64,000 bases of DNA from Ruminiclostridium cellobioparum subsp. termitidis CT1112 (GCF_000350485.1 NZ_AORV01000046.1:124001-188000); one strand, 5' to 3'. Shown: positions 7,309 to 17,218, counted from the first letter of the stretch. Notes: generated by a model not told the origin, from the letters alone. Made by a program: numbers and translations.

Positions 7309-9699
7309 TTACCCCATTATAACCTCAACCATATTTACCGTTCCTTCGGGCTGTGGCGGAATAGCATCCTCTATCAGCCGTCCGTTCAGCTTGATATATT
7401 TGATTCCCTTCTGAACACGTCCGGGATTTCTGACACTGATCCTATATTCGGCACCTCTCCAGCTCCTGTCGGCCTGGAAACCTTCCCAGCTTTCAGGAAT
7501 ACAGGGATCTATGACCATGCCGTCAAAAGTCAGCCTTATGCCCAGCATGTATCTGGTAGCAGCAAAGTATGCCCAGCCTGCACTGCCTGTCAGCCACGGG
7601 TGGCGGGCCCTTCCATGGGCCGTGTGATCCCTTCCCATTATGAACTGGCAGTAGGAATATGGCTCGGCCTCGCGGATCTCTATCATGTCATTCTGATTAT
7701 ACGGCAGCAGGGCGTTATAAAATTTCATTGCCCTGTCGCCCCTGCCCAGCTTGCACTCTGCCACCCAGGCCCAGGGGTTGGGATGGCTGAATATGGCTCC
7801 ATTTTCCTTTATTCCTCTGTAAACCCTGGTTATAAAACCAATATCGTCATCGGGCTGTGTAAAGGAAGGACTGTTCAAATGAATGCCAAAGTCGGAGTAC
7901 AAATATTCATCAACGGCATCCATACAGGACAGGGCCCGCTCTTTGCCGGCAACACCCGAAACTACAGCCCATGCGTTGGATTCCAGATGCACCTTGCCCT
8001 CCCGGCTCTCTTTAGTGCCTATTTTGTCACCCTTGGCAGTGATCCCCCGGATATACCATTGTCCGTCCCAAAGTTCCTTTTCACAGGAATTCCTCACCTT
8101 GTCAGCCATTGTGCCGTATTTTTGCACATCCTCCTGCCGTCCCGCAAAGCGGGCTGCTTCCAGGAAGGCCTGTAGGGCCCAATAGTGCAGGAAGGATACC
8201 ATTGCGCTCTCACCTCCGCCCAGGTTCAGACAGTCATTCCAGTCAGCCCTGAGTCCCTTGCATATTCCGGTGGCCCCGACCTGTTGGGCCGAGAAATCCA
8301 GAATGCGCTTCATATGCTCATAAACCGTGGCCTCTCCGCCGTCTGCGAAGGTTACCCTTTCATCCAGAAGTACAGCCTCTCCGGTCTCCTTGATATATTC
8401 ACATATAGCCGGAACCAGCCACAGGGCGTCATCCGAGCAGGTATCCTTCAGACCGTGTATCATATTTGAAAGATCCGGCTCGGGAACAATTGTAGGTGAT
8501 TTGATTTTAGGCTTGTTTTTCTTTTCTGGGTCAAACCAGTCAGGATCGAAAAGGTGCAGGCCATATCCCATATTCACCTGCCCTCTTAAGAGTTCGATGA
8601 TTCTCTGACGGCACTTGGCAGGATTTGAATGTGGAATACACATGACATCCTGGGCAGTGTCCCTGTAGCCCAGACCGGTTCTGCCTCCCACCTCTATAAA
8701 GGAGGCGAATCTCGACCAGACCACATTTGTCTCGGCCTGATAAAGATTCCATGTATTGAGCATTGTATCCATGCCTTCATTGGGCGTATGTACCTGCAGG
8801 ATCTTCAGCTTTCTGTCCCAATATTTTTTAAGCTCGGTGAAGGCTTTATCCACATTTTCAATATTGGAATATTTTTGTTTTATTATCCTTCCGCAGTCCC
8901 GGTTTCCTTCACCCAGCATATATACAATTCTTGTTTCCTCTCCGGGTTCCAGAATAATCCGTTTATGCAGTGAACCACAGTGATTCCCCCCCAGTTCGCT
9001 GCTTCCTCCGCACTGTCCCAGTTCAACCGCCGCAGGGTTGGTTTCGGTCCTGTAATTTCCTATGAATTTATCCCTTAAGCAGTCAAAACTGTCGGGTTCA
9101 AAATTTGAAGCAAAATAATGGTAGGCCCCCGGAACGTAGAACAAATCATATTCGATTATTCCGTCACCGTAGTTGGAACCGGCACAATAGAGGCTCATCT
9201 GATGGTTCTGATTGTCAATCTCTATCTCATTGAAGGAAAACTCGCAGTAGGAAAAAATACTTAAATTCCTTTTCCTGTCCGAATTGTTTTTTATTTTTAC
9301 ATCCCAGAGCTCCACATCGTCCTCGACCGGTATGAACAAGGTCTGTTCAGCGCCGATACCGCCGTAGGTGCTGCTGAATTTTGAATAGGACAATCCGTGC
9401 CTGCACTGAAAATATTTCAGGTCTTTGGCAACAGGCTGCCAGGATACCGACCAGTAGTCGCCGGTTTCGTCATCCCTCAGATAGACGTAATGTCCGGGCC
9501 TGTCAAGGGGGACGCCGTTTGGCCTGAAACGCGTTATCCTGTGATGCTGTGCACTTTTATAAAAAAGATATCCGCCGGCATTATGTGAAATAACCGCACA
9601 CATATCCTTCACTCCGAGATAATTGGTCCATGACGCAGGAACATCCGGCCTTTCAATTACATATTCTCTATTTTCATTGTCAAAATATCCGTATTTCAT
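7309..9699 (-). CDS. chbP: GH94 phosphorylase, probably N,N'-diacetylchitobiose phosphorylase
   Basis: A 796-residue cytoplasmic inverting phosphorylase that would split N,N'-diacetylchitobiose with phosphate into GlcNAc-1-phosphate and GlcNAc. The N-terminus MKYGYFDNENREYVIERPDV, the stretch VVWSRFASFIEVGGRTGLGY, the catalytic-acid motif RADWND (about 484-489) and HLESNAWAVVSG agree with Vibrio-type chitobiose phosphorylases. They differ from clostridial cellobiose phosphorylases, which begin MKFGFFDD and have IEPQ at the last position. Length matches the family (about 800). The start at 9699 follows GGAGGTT (9704-9710); an upstream in-frame extension overlaps the permease gene and is not part of the protein. 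It lies downstream of the ABC transporter. Chitobiose specificity is recalled from family sequence, not tested. Confidence 0.85.
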   Translation of the reverse strand: MKYGYFDNENREYVIERPDVPASWTNYLGVKDMCAVISHNAGGYLFYKSAQHHRITRFRPNGVPLDRPGHYVYLRDDETGDYWSVSWQPVAKDLKYFQCRHGLSYSKFSSTYGGIGAEQTLFIPVEDDVELWDVKIKNNSDRKRNLSIFSYCEFSFNEIEIDNQNHQMSLYCAGSNYGDGIIEYDLFYVPGAYHYFASNFEPDSFDCLRDKFIGNYRTETNPAAVELGQCGGSSELGGNHCGSLHKRIILEPGEETRIVYMLGEGNRDCGRIIKQKYSNIENVDKAFTELKKYWDRKLKILQVHTPNEGMDTMLNTWNLYQAETNVVWSRFASFIEVGGRTGLGYRDTAQDVMCIPHSNPAKCRQRIIELLRGQVNMGYGLHLFDPDWFDPEKKNKPKIKSPTIVPEPDLSNMIHGLKDTCSDDALWLVPAICEYIKETGEAVLLDERVTFADGGEATVYEHMKRILDFSAQQVGATGICKGLRADWNDCLNLGGGESAMVSFLHYWALQAFLEAARFAGRQEDVQKYGTMADKVRNSCEKELWDGQWYIRGITAKGDKIGTKESREGKVHLESNAWAVVSGVAGKERALSCMDAVDEYLYSDFGIHLNSPSFTQPDDDIGFITRVYRGIKENGAIFSHPNPWAWVAECKLGRGDRAMKFYNALLPYNQNDMIEIREAEPYSYCQFIMGRDHTAHGRARHPWLTGSAGWAYFAATRYMLGIRLTFDGMVIDPCIPESWEGFQADRSWRGAEYRISVRNPGRVQKGIKYIKLNGRLIEDAIPPQPEGTVNMVEVIMG

Positions 9700-9749
9700 T
9701 ATAAACCTCCATGTCCCATAAATATTGTTACATTTCTCCAAAGTCAGGT

Positions 9750-10646
9750 CTATCCTTTGACTGCTCCGGCTGTCATCCCCTTTATTACATATTCCTGTGA
9801 TATGAAATAAAGGATTAAAACAGGCAGAACGGTAATGAAAATAGCCGCCATCATTGCTCCGTAATCCGTGCTGTACAAACTCTGAACCTGTGAAATGAGA
9901 ACCGTTACCGGCATATTTCTCTTGCTGAGGTAAACCAGGGGTGTCAGCAAATCGTTGTAGGACCATAGGAACTCCATTATTCCAACAGATACAAGAGCAG
10001 GTATTGTAAGCGGTATGGTGATCCGGGTGAATATGCCCGGTATACTGCAGCCATCTATTAATGCGGCTTCCTCCAGTTCCTTGGGCAGCCCTGACATAAA
10101 GCTGGTAAGCATAAGTATTGCAAAATTCATTAATCCTGCAACCTGCGGAATAATAACAGTCAGATAAGAGCCCTGGAAACCTTCAAATATATCGCCGATG
10201 TTTTTCATAATAACAAAGTTCGGGACTATAACTGCGAACTGTGGTATCAGCATACTTGCCACAAGATACGCCTTAACAGCCTTTGTGAAGCGGAATTTGA
10301 ATCTTGCCAGAACAAAGGCAGCCATACTTCCAAGTATCAATATCAGAAGCAGGGTACTTCCCGACATGATCAGGCTGTTCTTGAAACCTCTGAATATATT
10401 GTTCTCCGAGAATCTTTTCAGGGTTTCGAAATTCTGAAAAATGGTTCCGCTGTCCAAATAAGCTTTGGGCAGTGAAAAGGCACTGCCTATTATTTCATCG
10501 TTATTTTTAAATGCGTTTATAAATATCCACACCAGAGGTGCTATGGTGGTTATGGCCCATAAAGATAAAACTATATAAGTAATCAATTTGGAGCCCTTGA
10601 TTCTATAAATACCTCTTACAGGTATCAATTTGTTTTTACTCTCCAT
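9750..10646 (-). CDS. Carbohydrate ABC transporter permease (MalG/CUT1 type)
   Basis: A 298-residue inner-membrane permease with six predicted transmembrane segments. The binding-protein-dependent transport EAA loop is visible as EELEEAALIDGCSIPGIFTR, and the C-terminus is VIKGMTAGAVKG, typical of MalG-like subunits. It pairs with the MalF-like gene 15 nt upstream in the same operon and precedes the phosphorylase. No ATPase gene is present in this operon, so a shared MsmX-type ATPase encoded elsewhere is inferred. Substrate is inferred to be chitin disaccharide from context. Confidence 0.9.
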   Translation of the reverse strand: MESKNKLIPVRGIYRIKGSKLITYIVLSLWAITTIAPLVWIFINAFKNNDEIIGSAFSLPKAYLDSGTIFQNFETLKRFSENNIFRGFKNSLIMSGSTLLLILILGSMAAFVLARFKFRFTKAVKAYLVASMLIPQFAVIVPNFVIMKNIGDIFEGFQGSYLTVIIPQVAGLMNFAILMLTSFMSGLPKELEEAALIDGCSIPGIFTRITIPLTIPALVSVGIMEFLWSYNDLLTPLVYLSKRNMPVTVLISQVQSLYSTDYGAMMAAIFITVLPVLILYFISQEYVIKGMTAGAVKG

Positions 10647-10661
10647 AATCGCTCCGCCTCT

Positions 10662-11531
10662 CTAATAAAGTCCTTCTTTTTGTTGTGCCAGTTTATTTGT
10701 AACTATGTAAATAATCAGACCCAGTGTTATGATCAATACCGAAATAGCACTGCCGTAGCCCTGGTTATTATATACAAAGGCCTGCTGATACTGGTAAGTG
10801 CTTAATAACTGGCTTGCATCCAGCGGACCTCCGTTGGTCATGACAAATACTATGTCAAATACTTTCAGTGAACCTGCTATGACCAGTCCTAGAGATGTAA
10901 CTATTACTTCCTGGATCATTGGAATTGTAATGTATATTGTCTTTTTAAAGCCTGTGATACCGTCTAGTTCTGCCGACTCGTAAATATCTGCGGGAACATT
11001 TGCTATTGCTGTGAGGAATATAACGAAATAGAAACCCACATATTGCCAGAGTACCGGTATCAAAACCAGATACATTGCACTGTTTTCAGTTATCCAGTTT
11101 ATCTTTTCCATGCCGAAAACGGCAATTATATTGTTCATTAACCCGTAATCATACTGAAAAGCAAGATAAAACATAAGACCTATTGCCGAGCCCGATATGA
11201 CAACCGGAAAGAAAAATACCATTCTGAAAAATCGGAAGCCCCTTTTGATGGAGTCAACCAGGACTGCCAGGATTAAAGCAACACCTACCTCCACAACAAC
11301 ACAGCCCACAAGGAGGATCAATGTGTTTATCAGCGACTTGCCTATTATGGAATCTGTAAAGAGCCTGTGAAAGTTTTCCCAACCGATATAATTAAATACG
11401 GGCGACCATTCAGAGTAATCGGTAAAACTGTACTGAACGGTTTTACCCAGCGGATAATAAAGAAAAATTGTGATCAGCAGCATCGCCGGAAAAAGGAATA
11501 TAAATATATATTTTTTACTTTTTAGCACCAT
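10662..11531 (-). CDS. Carbohydrate ABC transporter permease (MalF/CUT1 type)
   Basis: A 289-residue membrane permease with six predicted transmembrane helices and an EAA-like loop (ADIYESAELDGITGFKK). It forms the heterodimeric channel with the MalG-like subunit. The start is set at the ATG at 11531, which follows AAGGGGG with 8-nt spacing; a longer frame to 11558 lacks a ribosome binding site. It is separated from the binding-protein gene by 166 nt that includes a stable hairpin. Confidence 0.9.
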   Translation of the reverse strand: MVLKSKKYIFIFLFPAMLLITIFLYYPLGKTVQYSFTDYSEWSPVFNYIGWENFHRLFTDSIIGKSLINTLILLVGCVVVEVGVALILAVLVDSIKRGFRFFRMVFFFPVVISGSAIGLMFYLAFQYDYGLMNNIIAVFGMEKINWITENSAMYLVLIPVLWQYVGFYFVIFLTAIANVPADIYESAELDGITGFKKTIYITIPMIQEVIVTSLGLVIAGSLKVFDIVFVMTNGGPLDASQLLSTYQYQQAFVYNNQGYGSAISVLIITLGLIIYIVTNKLAQQKEGLY

Positions 11532-11647
11532 GTGGTCTACCCCCTTGTAATCCCGCACGATAAAATTCTATATTGCCGGTTTCCCGGTAGGGAAATTGGC
11601 TGTATGGATTCTGCCGTGCATTTATGTGAATTGGCCATTATAAGGAA

Positions 11648-11669
11648 ACATGGTGGTTTCCCACCATGT
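11648..11669 (-). other. GNRA-capped mRNA hairpin downstream of binding-protein gene
   Basis: On the minus strand this forms a perfect 9-bp stem (ACATGGTGG and its complement) capped by a GAAA tetraloop. No strong T run follows, so it is probably a 3'-stabilising or partial-attenuation hairpin. Such a structure raises binding-protein mRNA over permease mRNA, an arrangement common in sugar ABC operons. Confidence 0.6.
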
Positions 11670-11697
11670 TCCGTATAATAAATTATGTTGTAACTAT

Positions 11698-13002
11698 TTA
11701 TTTTACAAGCTTCTGAGCTTCTTCAAGCAATTGCGGGGAAGTCTTTTTGCCTGTAATGACATACGGGAGGTTCTTCCAAATGTGTGTAAATGCCTGCTGG
11801 TTCATGGTATCACCTACAGGGCCTGTAACCACTTTGGCACTGTTAAGCATCTGGATGCCTGCGTTGAACAACGGAGTCGCACCTTCAACCTGACAATTGA
11901 TAGCAGGAACACCGCCCACCTTAAAGAATTTTCCGGCTCTTTCAGGTGAAGTGACCCACTTTACAAACTTAACAGCTTCTCCATTTGAATCCTTATTGCC
12001 TTTGTCGGTAACATACCAGCCTGTGCTGAAACCGGAAATAGTTGAGGAAGGCTCTGCTTTTCCGCCGGGGAGAAGATTTACAGGCATAACAGAGGTATTA
12101 TCTCCTTCGAGAGCTGCTGCCGACCATGAACCTGATATGAACATGGCAGCCTTCTTATCCTTCATTAACTGCTGGCATGCAGTTTGCTTGATTGTTAAAG
12201 CATCCTTTGAGAAGGCGTTCTTTTCATATAATTCCTTGATTTTGTCGAGAGCCGGTGCCCAGGAAGCGTCAAAGGGCTTGTCATGTCCATCTTTTCCACC
12301 CATGGAGAGAATAAAGGTTTCAATCAGATAGTGCGGTTCTTCTGCAAAGGAGCATGCGATTGGTGTGATCTTGAGCTTGTTGAACGCATCAACTGCTGCA
12401 AGCAGTTCATCCCAGTTAGTTGGAACTTTTATGTTATTTGCATCAAATAAATCCTTGTTGTAATACATGCCTTCCCAGAATCCTATGTACGGAAGCGCGT
12501 ATTGTTTGCCGTCAAACTTGACGTAGTCGAGAGCACCCTGTCCAAAGTTCTTGCTCCACTCGGTATCCTTGGAAAGTTCGTCCTCCCAGGTTATAAGCTT
12601 GCCCGAAGTTACCAGAGGCTTTCCGATCTCACCTGTGAATGCATATGCAACTGCAGGTTCGTTTCCTGACGCAAAATCTGTGTTTATCTTGGTTTTGAAT
12701 GCATCTGAAGCAGCCGGAGTAGAGTCATCTACGATTTCAACATTGGGATTTGCCGCAACGAAATCCTTTATGGCCTCCTGCCAGGCTGCCGTCCAGGTAT
12801 CTCCGCCGGTAAAGAATGATGAAGCTCTGAATTTAACCTTCTCTGCAGGTTTTGTTGATTCACTGGCAACTGCTGTTGTTGATGGGGCTGTCGATACTTC
12901 CGAAGTCGCAGCCGGTTTCTGGGCAGCACCGCAAGCGGCAAGCAGTGAAACTGTCATTGATGCAGCCACCATGGCAGCTACAGTTCTAAAACTTCTCTTC
13001 AT
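11698..13002 (-). CDS. Extracellular sugar-binding lipoprotein (CUT1 ABC transporter)
   Basis: A 434-residue solute-binding protein. The signal peptide ends in a lipobox, LLAACG, with the lipidated cysteine near residue 24, so the mature protein is tethered to the outer face of the membrane. The mature part has the bacterial extracellular solute-binding fold, with YYNKDLFDANNIKVPTNWDE being characteristic of CUT1 sugar binders. The start at 13002 follows AAAGGAGG; the frame extending to 13035 lacks the signal-peptide start. It is the first gene of the chitobiose operon and is divergent from a YesM-like kinase that probably controls it. Confidence 0.9.
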   Translation of the reverse strand: MKRSFRTVAAMVAASMTVSLLAACGAAQKPAATSEVSTAPSTTAVASESTKPAEKVKFRASSFFTGGDTWTAAWQEAIKDFVAANPNVEIVDDSTPAASDAFKTKINTDFASGNEPAVAYAFTGEIGKPLVTSGKLITWEDELSKDTEWSKNFGQGALDYVKFDGKQYALPYIGFWEGMYYNKDLFDANNIKVPTNWDELLAAVDAFNKLKITPIACSFAEEPHYLIETFILSMGGKDGHDKPFDASWAPALDKIKELYEKNAFSKDALTIKQTACQQLMKDKKAAMFISGSWSAAALEGDNTSVMPVNLLPGGKAEPSSTISGFSTGWYVTDKGNKDSNGEAVKFVKWVTSPERAGKFFKVGGVPAINCQVEGATPLFNAGIQMLNSAKVVTGPVGDTMNQQAFTHIWKNLPYVITGKKTSPQLLEEAQKLVK

Positions 13003-13187
13003 TAATAAATCCTCCTTTAAAATTGTTGATATCATCGTTCACTTTGTACAAGGTCATTTTCTGCCTTGCTGATATCTTACCTGTATTATATTTTTTTACA
13101 TATACTTTTTGAATGAGATAATCTTGGTATTAATTGTTTAATTTTGGCATTGTAATTTTTATAAAAAGGATTTTCCCATATATATGT

Positions 13188-13217
13188 ATAATAATTACAA
13201 TATTATAATAAAGTCAA
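13188..13217 (-). promoter_or_regulatory. Possible promoter of chitobiose transport operon
   Basis: On the minus strand, TTGACT (13212-13217) and TATTAT (13188-13193) are 18 nt apart, about 185 nt upstream of the binding-protein start. The surroundings are very A+T rich, so chance matches are likely. No dre-like site was seen in this divergent region. Confidence 0.3.
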
Positions 13218-13246
13218 TTGCCATAATAATTAAAACAGGGTGAACC

Positions 13247-15031
13247 ATGATAAAAACGTTGATCAAAAAATTGACCTCCAGGTTAACTATAAAAGCAAAG
13301 CTGATTATCATTTGCATAATCTTTTTATGCTACCCCACTGTCATAATAGGCTACTTCGGTTATCAGCATGTTTCCGAAACCCTTAAGGAAAAATCCTTTA
13401 ATTATTCAAAAGCTACCATAGACGAGCTTTCGGTCATATTTTCAGAACGCCTGGAAACCTTGAGGGCTTTCTCTTTCCAGATACTGTATGACAATACGAT
13501 ATACGAAGCCAACAGCGATATAGAATTAGGCAAAATTGACTACTCCTGGGAGGTCAACTTCACAAAGTATCTTAAGGCAAACCTGTACTCCAAATATGAG
13601 TTTACCGAATTATCAGTATTTTTTACCTCCACCGAAAAATTATATCAGGTGAACAAATCAAATACGGGCAATACCCCTGCCTCTTTTATCAGCGCCCATT
13701 TATACCGGCAGGCCAGGGCAGGCAATGGTTCTCCCGTATGGGTTGTGGATCAGCAGGACAATGGGATCAATGATTTATATCTTACAAAACTTGTCCTGTC
13801 TCCCAGTGGAAGCGGCAGTGAAATTGCACTGATTGTATTTAAAATAGACCAGTCCGAGTTATTTAAAACTTTTAAAAACTTTGAGTTCACCCTCAAACAT
13901 GACCTGAGTGTTACCAGTTCCAACAATATTGAACTCTACAGCTTCAATACAGGGAATCAGAGGATCGAACTGTCCAAACTTCAGCTTGACGGGGATATTC
14001 CGGAAATTTCCGAAACGCGGATCGGAAACGACACCATATATTATGTATGCAAGACCATGCAACCCTCCAACTGGAAGCTGGTAATCAAGATTTCTTCAAA
14101 TGAGCTTTTAAAGGATGTCAAAAGTGAGGCAAGTATTGTAATTATTCTTTGCCTTATCGGCTTACCCATTATACTGATGCTCATTAATTTCCTGTACATT
14201 GATCTGATACGTCCTTTGAATCTTCTTATCAAGAAGATGCTGATGATTGAAAAAGGCACCATAGGTGTTACAATAGATATAAACCGTACCGACGAAATAG
14301 GCTATGTTATCAGGTCCTTCAACAATATGTCACAGCAGATATATACCCTGATAAACAAGGTACTGAAGGTGCAGCTTGCTGTAAAGGACTCAGAAATAAA
14401 AGCTTTGCAGGCTCAGATAAATCCCCACTTTTTATACAATACTCTGGAGACCATCAACTGGAAAGCCAAAATCAACGGAGTTGAGGAAATCAGTGAAATG
14501 GTGGGAGCTCTGTCCTGTATAATAGATGCCAATCTCAACAGAAGCGGAGAAAATACTATTTTGCTTAAAAAGGAGATTGAATACATAAAAAATTACAATC
14601 TGATCATATCCAAGCGGTTTGGAACCAAAATAGCCTTTGTCCTCAACGTTGCCGATGATACGCTTAAATGCAAGATCCCAAAGCTGATTATCCAGCCCTT
14701 GATAGAAAATTCCGTCTACCATGGGCTCGAAATGAAAAAAGGCGGCGGAACTATTGAATTAAACATATATAAATCTGAAAACATTTTATATATAAATGTC
14801 AGTGATGACGGTCTGGGTATTTCTCCCGGCACTCTGACCTCATTAAATGAAAAAATGCAGGAAGACATTTTTAATAATATTGATGCCAATGTATATGACA
14901 GCTCAAAGATCGGTGTCATAAATGTGCACAGACGTTTAAAGCTGTTATACGGAGATGAGTACGGGCTGGTAATCCATAGCCGGCTCAGGCAGGGCACGTC
15001 CATATTGATAAAAATCCCTGCTGAAGAGTGA
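13247..15031 (+). CDS. Sensor histidine kinase, YesM/LytS type
   Basis: A 594-residue membrane sensor. A transmembrane helix at about 17-40 and another at about 294-317 enclose an extracellular sensor region. A HAMP domain follows (about 318-370), then the His_kinase domain with phospho-acceptor His394 in the motif INPHFLYN and an ATPase with N box LIENSVYHG (about 485-493) and G box DDGLGI (520-525). Its partner response regulator starts 22 nt downstream. The gene is divergent from the sugar-binding lipoprotein, so sensing of the transported sugar is the inferred role. Confidence 0.92.
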   Translation: MIKTLIKKLTSRLTIKAKLIIICIIFLCYPTVIIGYFGYQHVSETLKEKSFNYSKATIDELSVIFSERLETLRAFSFQILYDNTIYEANSDIELGKIDYSWEVNFTKYLKANLYSKYEFTELSVFFTSTEKLYQVNKSNTGNTPASFISAHLYRQARAGNGSPVWVVDQQDNGINDLYLTKLVLSPSGSGSEIALIVFKIDQSELFKTFKNFEFTLKHDLSVTSSNNIELYSFNTGNQRIELSKLQLDGDIPEISETRIGNDTIYYVCKTMQPSNWKLVIKISSNELLKDVKSEASIVIILCLIGLPIILMLINFLYIDLIRPLNLLIKKMLMIEKGTIGVTIDINRTDEIGYVIRSFNNMSQQIYTLINKVLKVQLAVKDSEIKALQAQINPHFLYNTLETINWKAKINGVEEISEMVGALSCIIDANLNRSGENTILLKKEIEYIKNYNLIISKRFGTKIAFVLNVADDTLKCKIPKLIIQPLIENSVYHGLEMKKGGGTIELNIYKSENILYINVSDDGLGISPGTLTSLNEKMQEDIFNNIDANVYDSSKIGVINVHRRLKLLYGDEYGLVIHSRLRQGTSILIKIPAEE

Positions 15032-15053
15032 TGCTTTGCAGAAGGAGGAAAGT

Positions 15054-15866
15054 ATGTATAAGGTAATGATAATCGACGATGAAGAGACCATAAGAGAAGG
15101 CTTACGCTCTGTTATTAACTGGGAGGAACATAATTGCTCCATTATCGGTGAAGCCGAGGATGGGGATGAAGGTGTCGGGCTCATAACCGAGCTGAAGCCG
15201 GACATCATTTTTACCGATGTACGGATGCCCGGTTTGAATGGCCTTGAAATGGTAGCTAAAATCAAAGAAATTAATTATCAATGTATAGTAATAATCCTGA
15301 CCGGTTTCAGAGAATTCGAATATGCCCAGCAGGCAGTGCGTCTTGGTGCTTTCAGGCTTTTACTCAAGCCCACTAAAACAGAGGAACTGCTGCAGGCAAT
15401 CGATGATGCCGTTGCCGAACTGAAAAAGCAGGTAACCAGCCAGAATGAACTGATCAATCTAAGGGCAAAGCTCAAGGAACTGTATGGTTTAACCGGGACC
15501 ACAAAGGATTCCCAGCCTGTTAACTCTTCTGAAGCAGCCTCCAACTCAAAGTATCTTGTGGCAAAGGCCATTGAGATATTGAAACAGGATTATAACAAGG
15601 AGCTGGATCTGAAGTCTGTTTCTGACAAGCTCTATATCAGTACCTGGCATCTGAGCAAGCTCCTGAAAAAGGAAACCGGCAGCAATTTCATTGACATCCT
15701 CAATGAAATAAGAATAGAAGAATCCAAGAAGCTGCTGTTGTCTCCGCAGCTGAAAATATATGAAATCGCTGAAAAAGTCGGCTATGCCGACGTGCCCTAT
15801 TTCACAAAATTATTTAAAAAACATACGGGACAAACTCCCATGGAGTACAAAAACAGTGTAAAATAG
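15054..15866 (+). CDS. Response regulator with AraC-type DNA-binding domain (YesN type)
   Basis: A 270-residue regulator. The receiver domain (1-120) has acidic pocket residues in IIDDEE and phospho-acceptor Asp55 in FTDVRMPG. A C-terminal AraC double helix-turn-helix (about 165-266) includes SVSDKLYISTWHLSKLLKKE and IAEKVGYADVPYFTKLFKK. The start at 15054 has AAGGAGG at 15042-15048; a TTG start at 15036 would precede the ribosome binding site and is rejected. It is co-transcribed with the kinase and probably activates the divergent transporter operon. Confidence 0.92.
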   Translation: MYKVMIIDDEETIREGLRSVINWEEHNCSIIGEAEDGDEGVGLITELKPDIIFTDVRMPGLNGLEMVAKIKEINYQCIVIILTGFREFEYAQQAVRLGAFRLLLKPTKTEELLQAIDDAVAELKKQVTSQNELINLRAKLKELYGLTGTTKDSQPVNSSEAASNSKYLVAKAIEILKQDYNKELDLKSVSDKLYISTWHLSKLLKKETGSNFIDILNEIRIEESKKLLLSPQLKIYEIAEKVGYADVPYFTKLFKKHTGQTPMEYKNSVK

Positions 15867-15990
15867 CACCAGTGTAAAATAGTGCCGGTATAACCAGTAT
15901 CCATCTCTGAATATCTTTAGGCTTTTATGATATTATATTATTATGATTGGCTGATGTTTATATTTAATGGACAGAGAGGATATTATTACG

Positions 15991-16272
15991 ATGAACAGAT
16001 TTTATGCTTTTGTTTCAATAGCAGGTGTTGCAGCTGTCTTAATAACATTTTTGCTGGCCAGGTTTTTCAGAAATAAAACCTTGGTAAAATATATTCCGTC
16101 CATTATTGCAGCCCTGGGAGGTATTTGTTTTTATATAAAATCAGTATATTTTTCAACCGGGTTTGAGGACCTCGCCTATATTGTGTTGACATTAGCGGCC
16201 TGTGTGGTGTTTTTCCTGTCGTTTATCACAGCTTTCATACTGGGGATGATTCAGAGAAACAATAAAACTTGA
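15991..16272 (+). CDS. Small membrane protein, function unknown
   Basis: A 93-residue protein that is mostly three hydrophobic segments (about 4-22, 32-49 and 55-85). The N-terminus is MNRFYAFVSIAGVAAVL and the polar C-terminus QRNNKT. AGAGAGGA at 15973-15980 is 10 nt from the ATG at 15991. The earlier in-frame ATG at 15967 has no ribosome binding site. I do not recognise the family with confidence; it could be a YesK-like protein, which would suit its position after a YesMN pair. Confidence 0.6.
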   Translation: MNRFYAFVSIAGVAAVLITFLLARFFRNKTLVKYIPSIIAALGGICFYIKSVYFSTGFEDLAYIVLTLAACVVFFLSFITAFILGMIQRNNKT

Positions 16273-16360
16273 ACCCTTATTAACGATTGGTTATAAAGCT
16301 GGAAATCATATATTGAAAGATATAAGATATAGATAAAATGTATCTCAAGGAGTCAACCTC

Positions 16361-17218
16361 ATGAAAAAACGTATTACCGACTTTATGCTGATTAACTTCG
16401 GACTGCTGCTTGTAAGTATTGGTATTTGTCTTTTTAAAATCCCCAATCATTTTGCTACGGGCGGTGTCAGCGGATTGGCTATCATAGCCAGCAGCCTTTT
16501 CCCCAAAATCGACGTAGGTCCCATGATGATGATAATTAATATTATCCTCCTTATAATAGGTTACTTTTTTCTTGGCTCCGACTTTGGTTCAAAAACAGTA
16601 TATTCCAGCTTTGCTCTGTCAGGGCTTGTCTGGATCATTCAGAAATTAATACCTTTAAGCCATCCCCTTACTAACGATATGCTTCTCGAACTTATATATT
16701 CCATTTTATTCCCCGCTGTAGGTTCGGCAATAGTTTTTAACTGCAATGCTTCCACCGGAGGAACAGACATCGTCGCAAAAATCCTGAGTAAATACACAAA
16801 GTTGAACATAGGAAAAACACTTATGCTGACCGACTTTCTGATTGCAATTGGAGCCGGGGCGGTATTCGGCATAAAAATAGGTTTGTATTCGGCTTTGGGT
16901 CTGATTTTGAAGGCTTTTATGATTGACTTTGTCATAGAGGGGCTGAATATCAGCAAGCAAATGGTCATAATAAGCTCCAAAGACCTTGAAATCCGTGAAT
17001 TCATTGTAAAGGAGCTCCACCGCGGAGCTACCATTTACAAGGCTGAGGGTGCTTTTACACACAAACAGGAAAATGTTATTTCTACAATAGTAAGCAGAAG
17101 GCAGGCCATAAAGCTCCGTACCTACATACGCAGTATAGATTCTTCAGCCTTTATCACCATCAGCAATACCTCTGAAACCATAGGAAAAGGCTTCAGAAGC
17201 ATCGACGACGACAATTAA
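16361..17218 (+). CDS. YitT family membrane protein
   Basis: A 285-residue protein with five to six hydrophobic segments in the first 200 residues, including the family motif HFATGGVSGLAII and the second-half NCNASTGGTDIVAKIL. A soluble C-terminal DUF2179-type domain follows (about 215-275; RGATIYKAEGAF). YitT proteins are widespread in Firmicutes and their transport function is not settled. The start follows AAGGAGT. It appears to be a single gene. Confidence 0.9.
   Translation: MKKRITDFMLINFGLLLVSIGICLFKIPNHFATGGVSGLAIIASSLFPKIDVGPMMMIINIILLIIGYFFLGSDFGSKTVYSSFALSGLVWIIQKLIPLSHPLTNDMLLELIYSILFPAVGSAIVFNCNASTGGTDIVAKILSKYTKLNIGKTLMLTDFLIAIGAGAVFGIKIGLYSALGLILKAFMIDFVIEGLNISKQMVIISSKDLEIREFIVKELHRGATIYKAEGAFTHKQENVISTIVSRRQAIKLRTYIRSIDSSAFITISNTSETIGKGFRSIDDDN

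Noticed and set aside
7309-9699. Cellobiose phosphorylase
   Set aside because: N-terminal and active-site neighbourhood motifs follow the chitobiose phosphorylase pattern instead.
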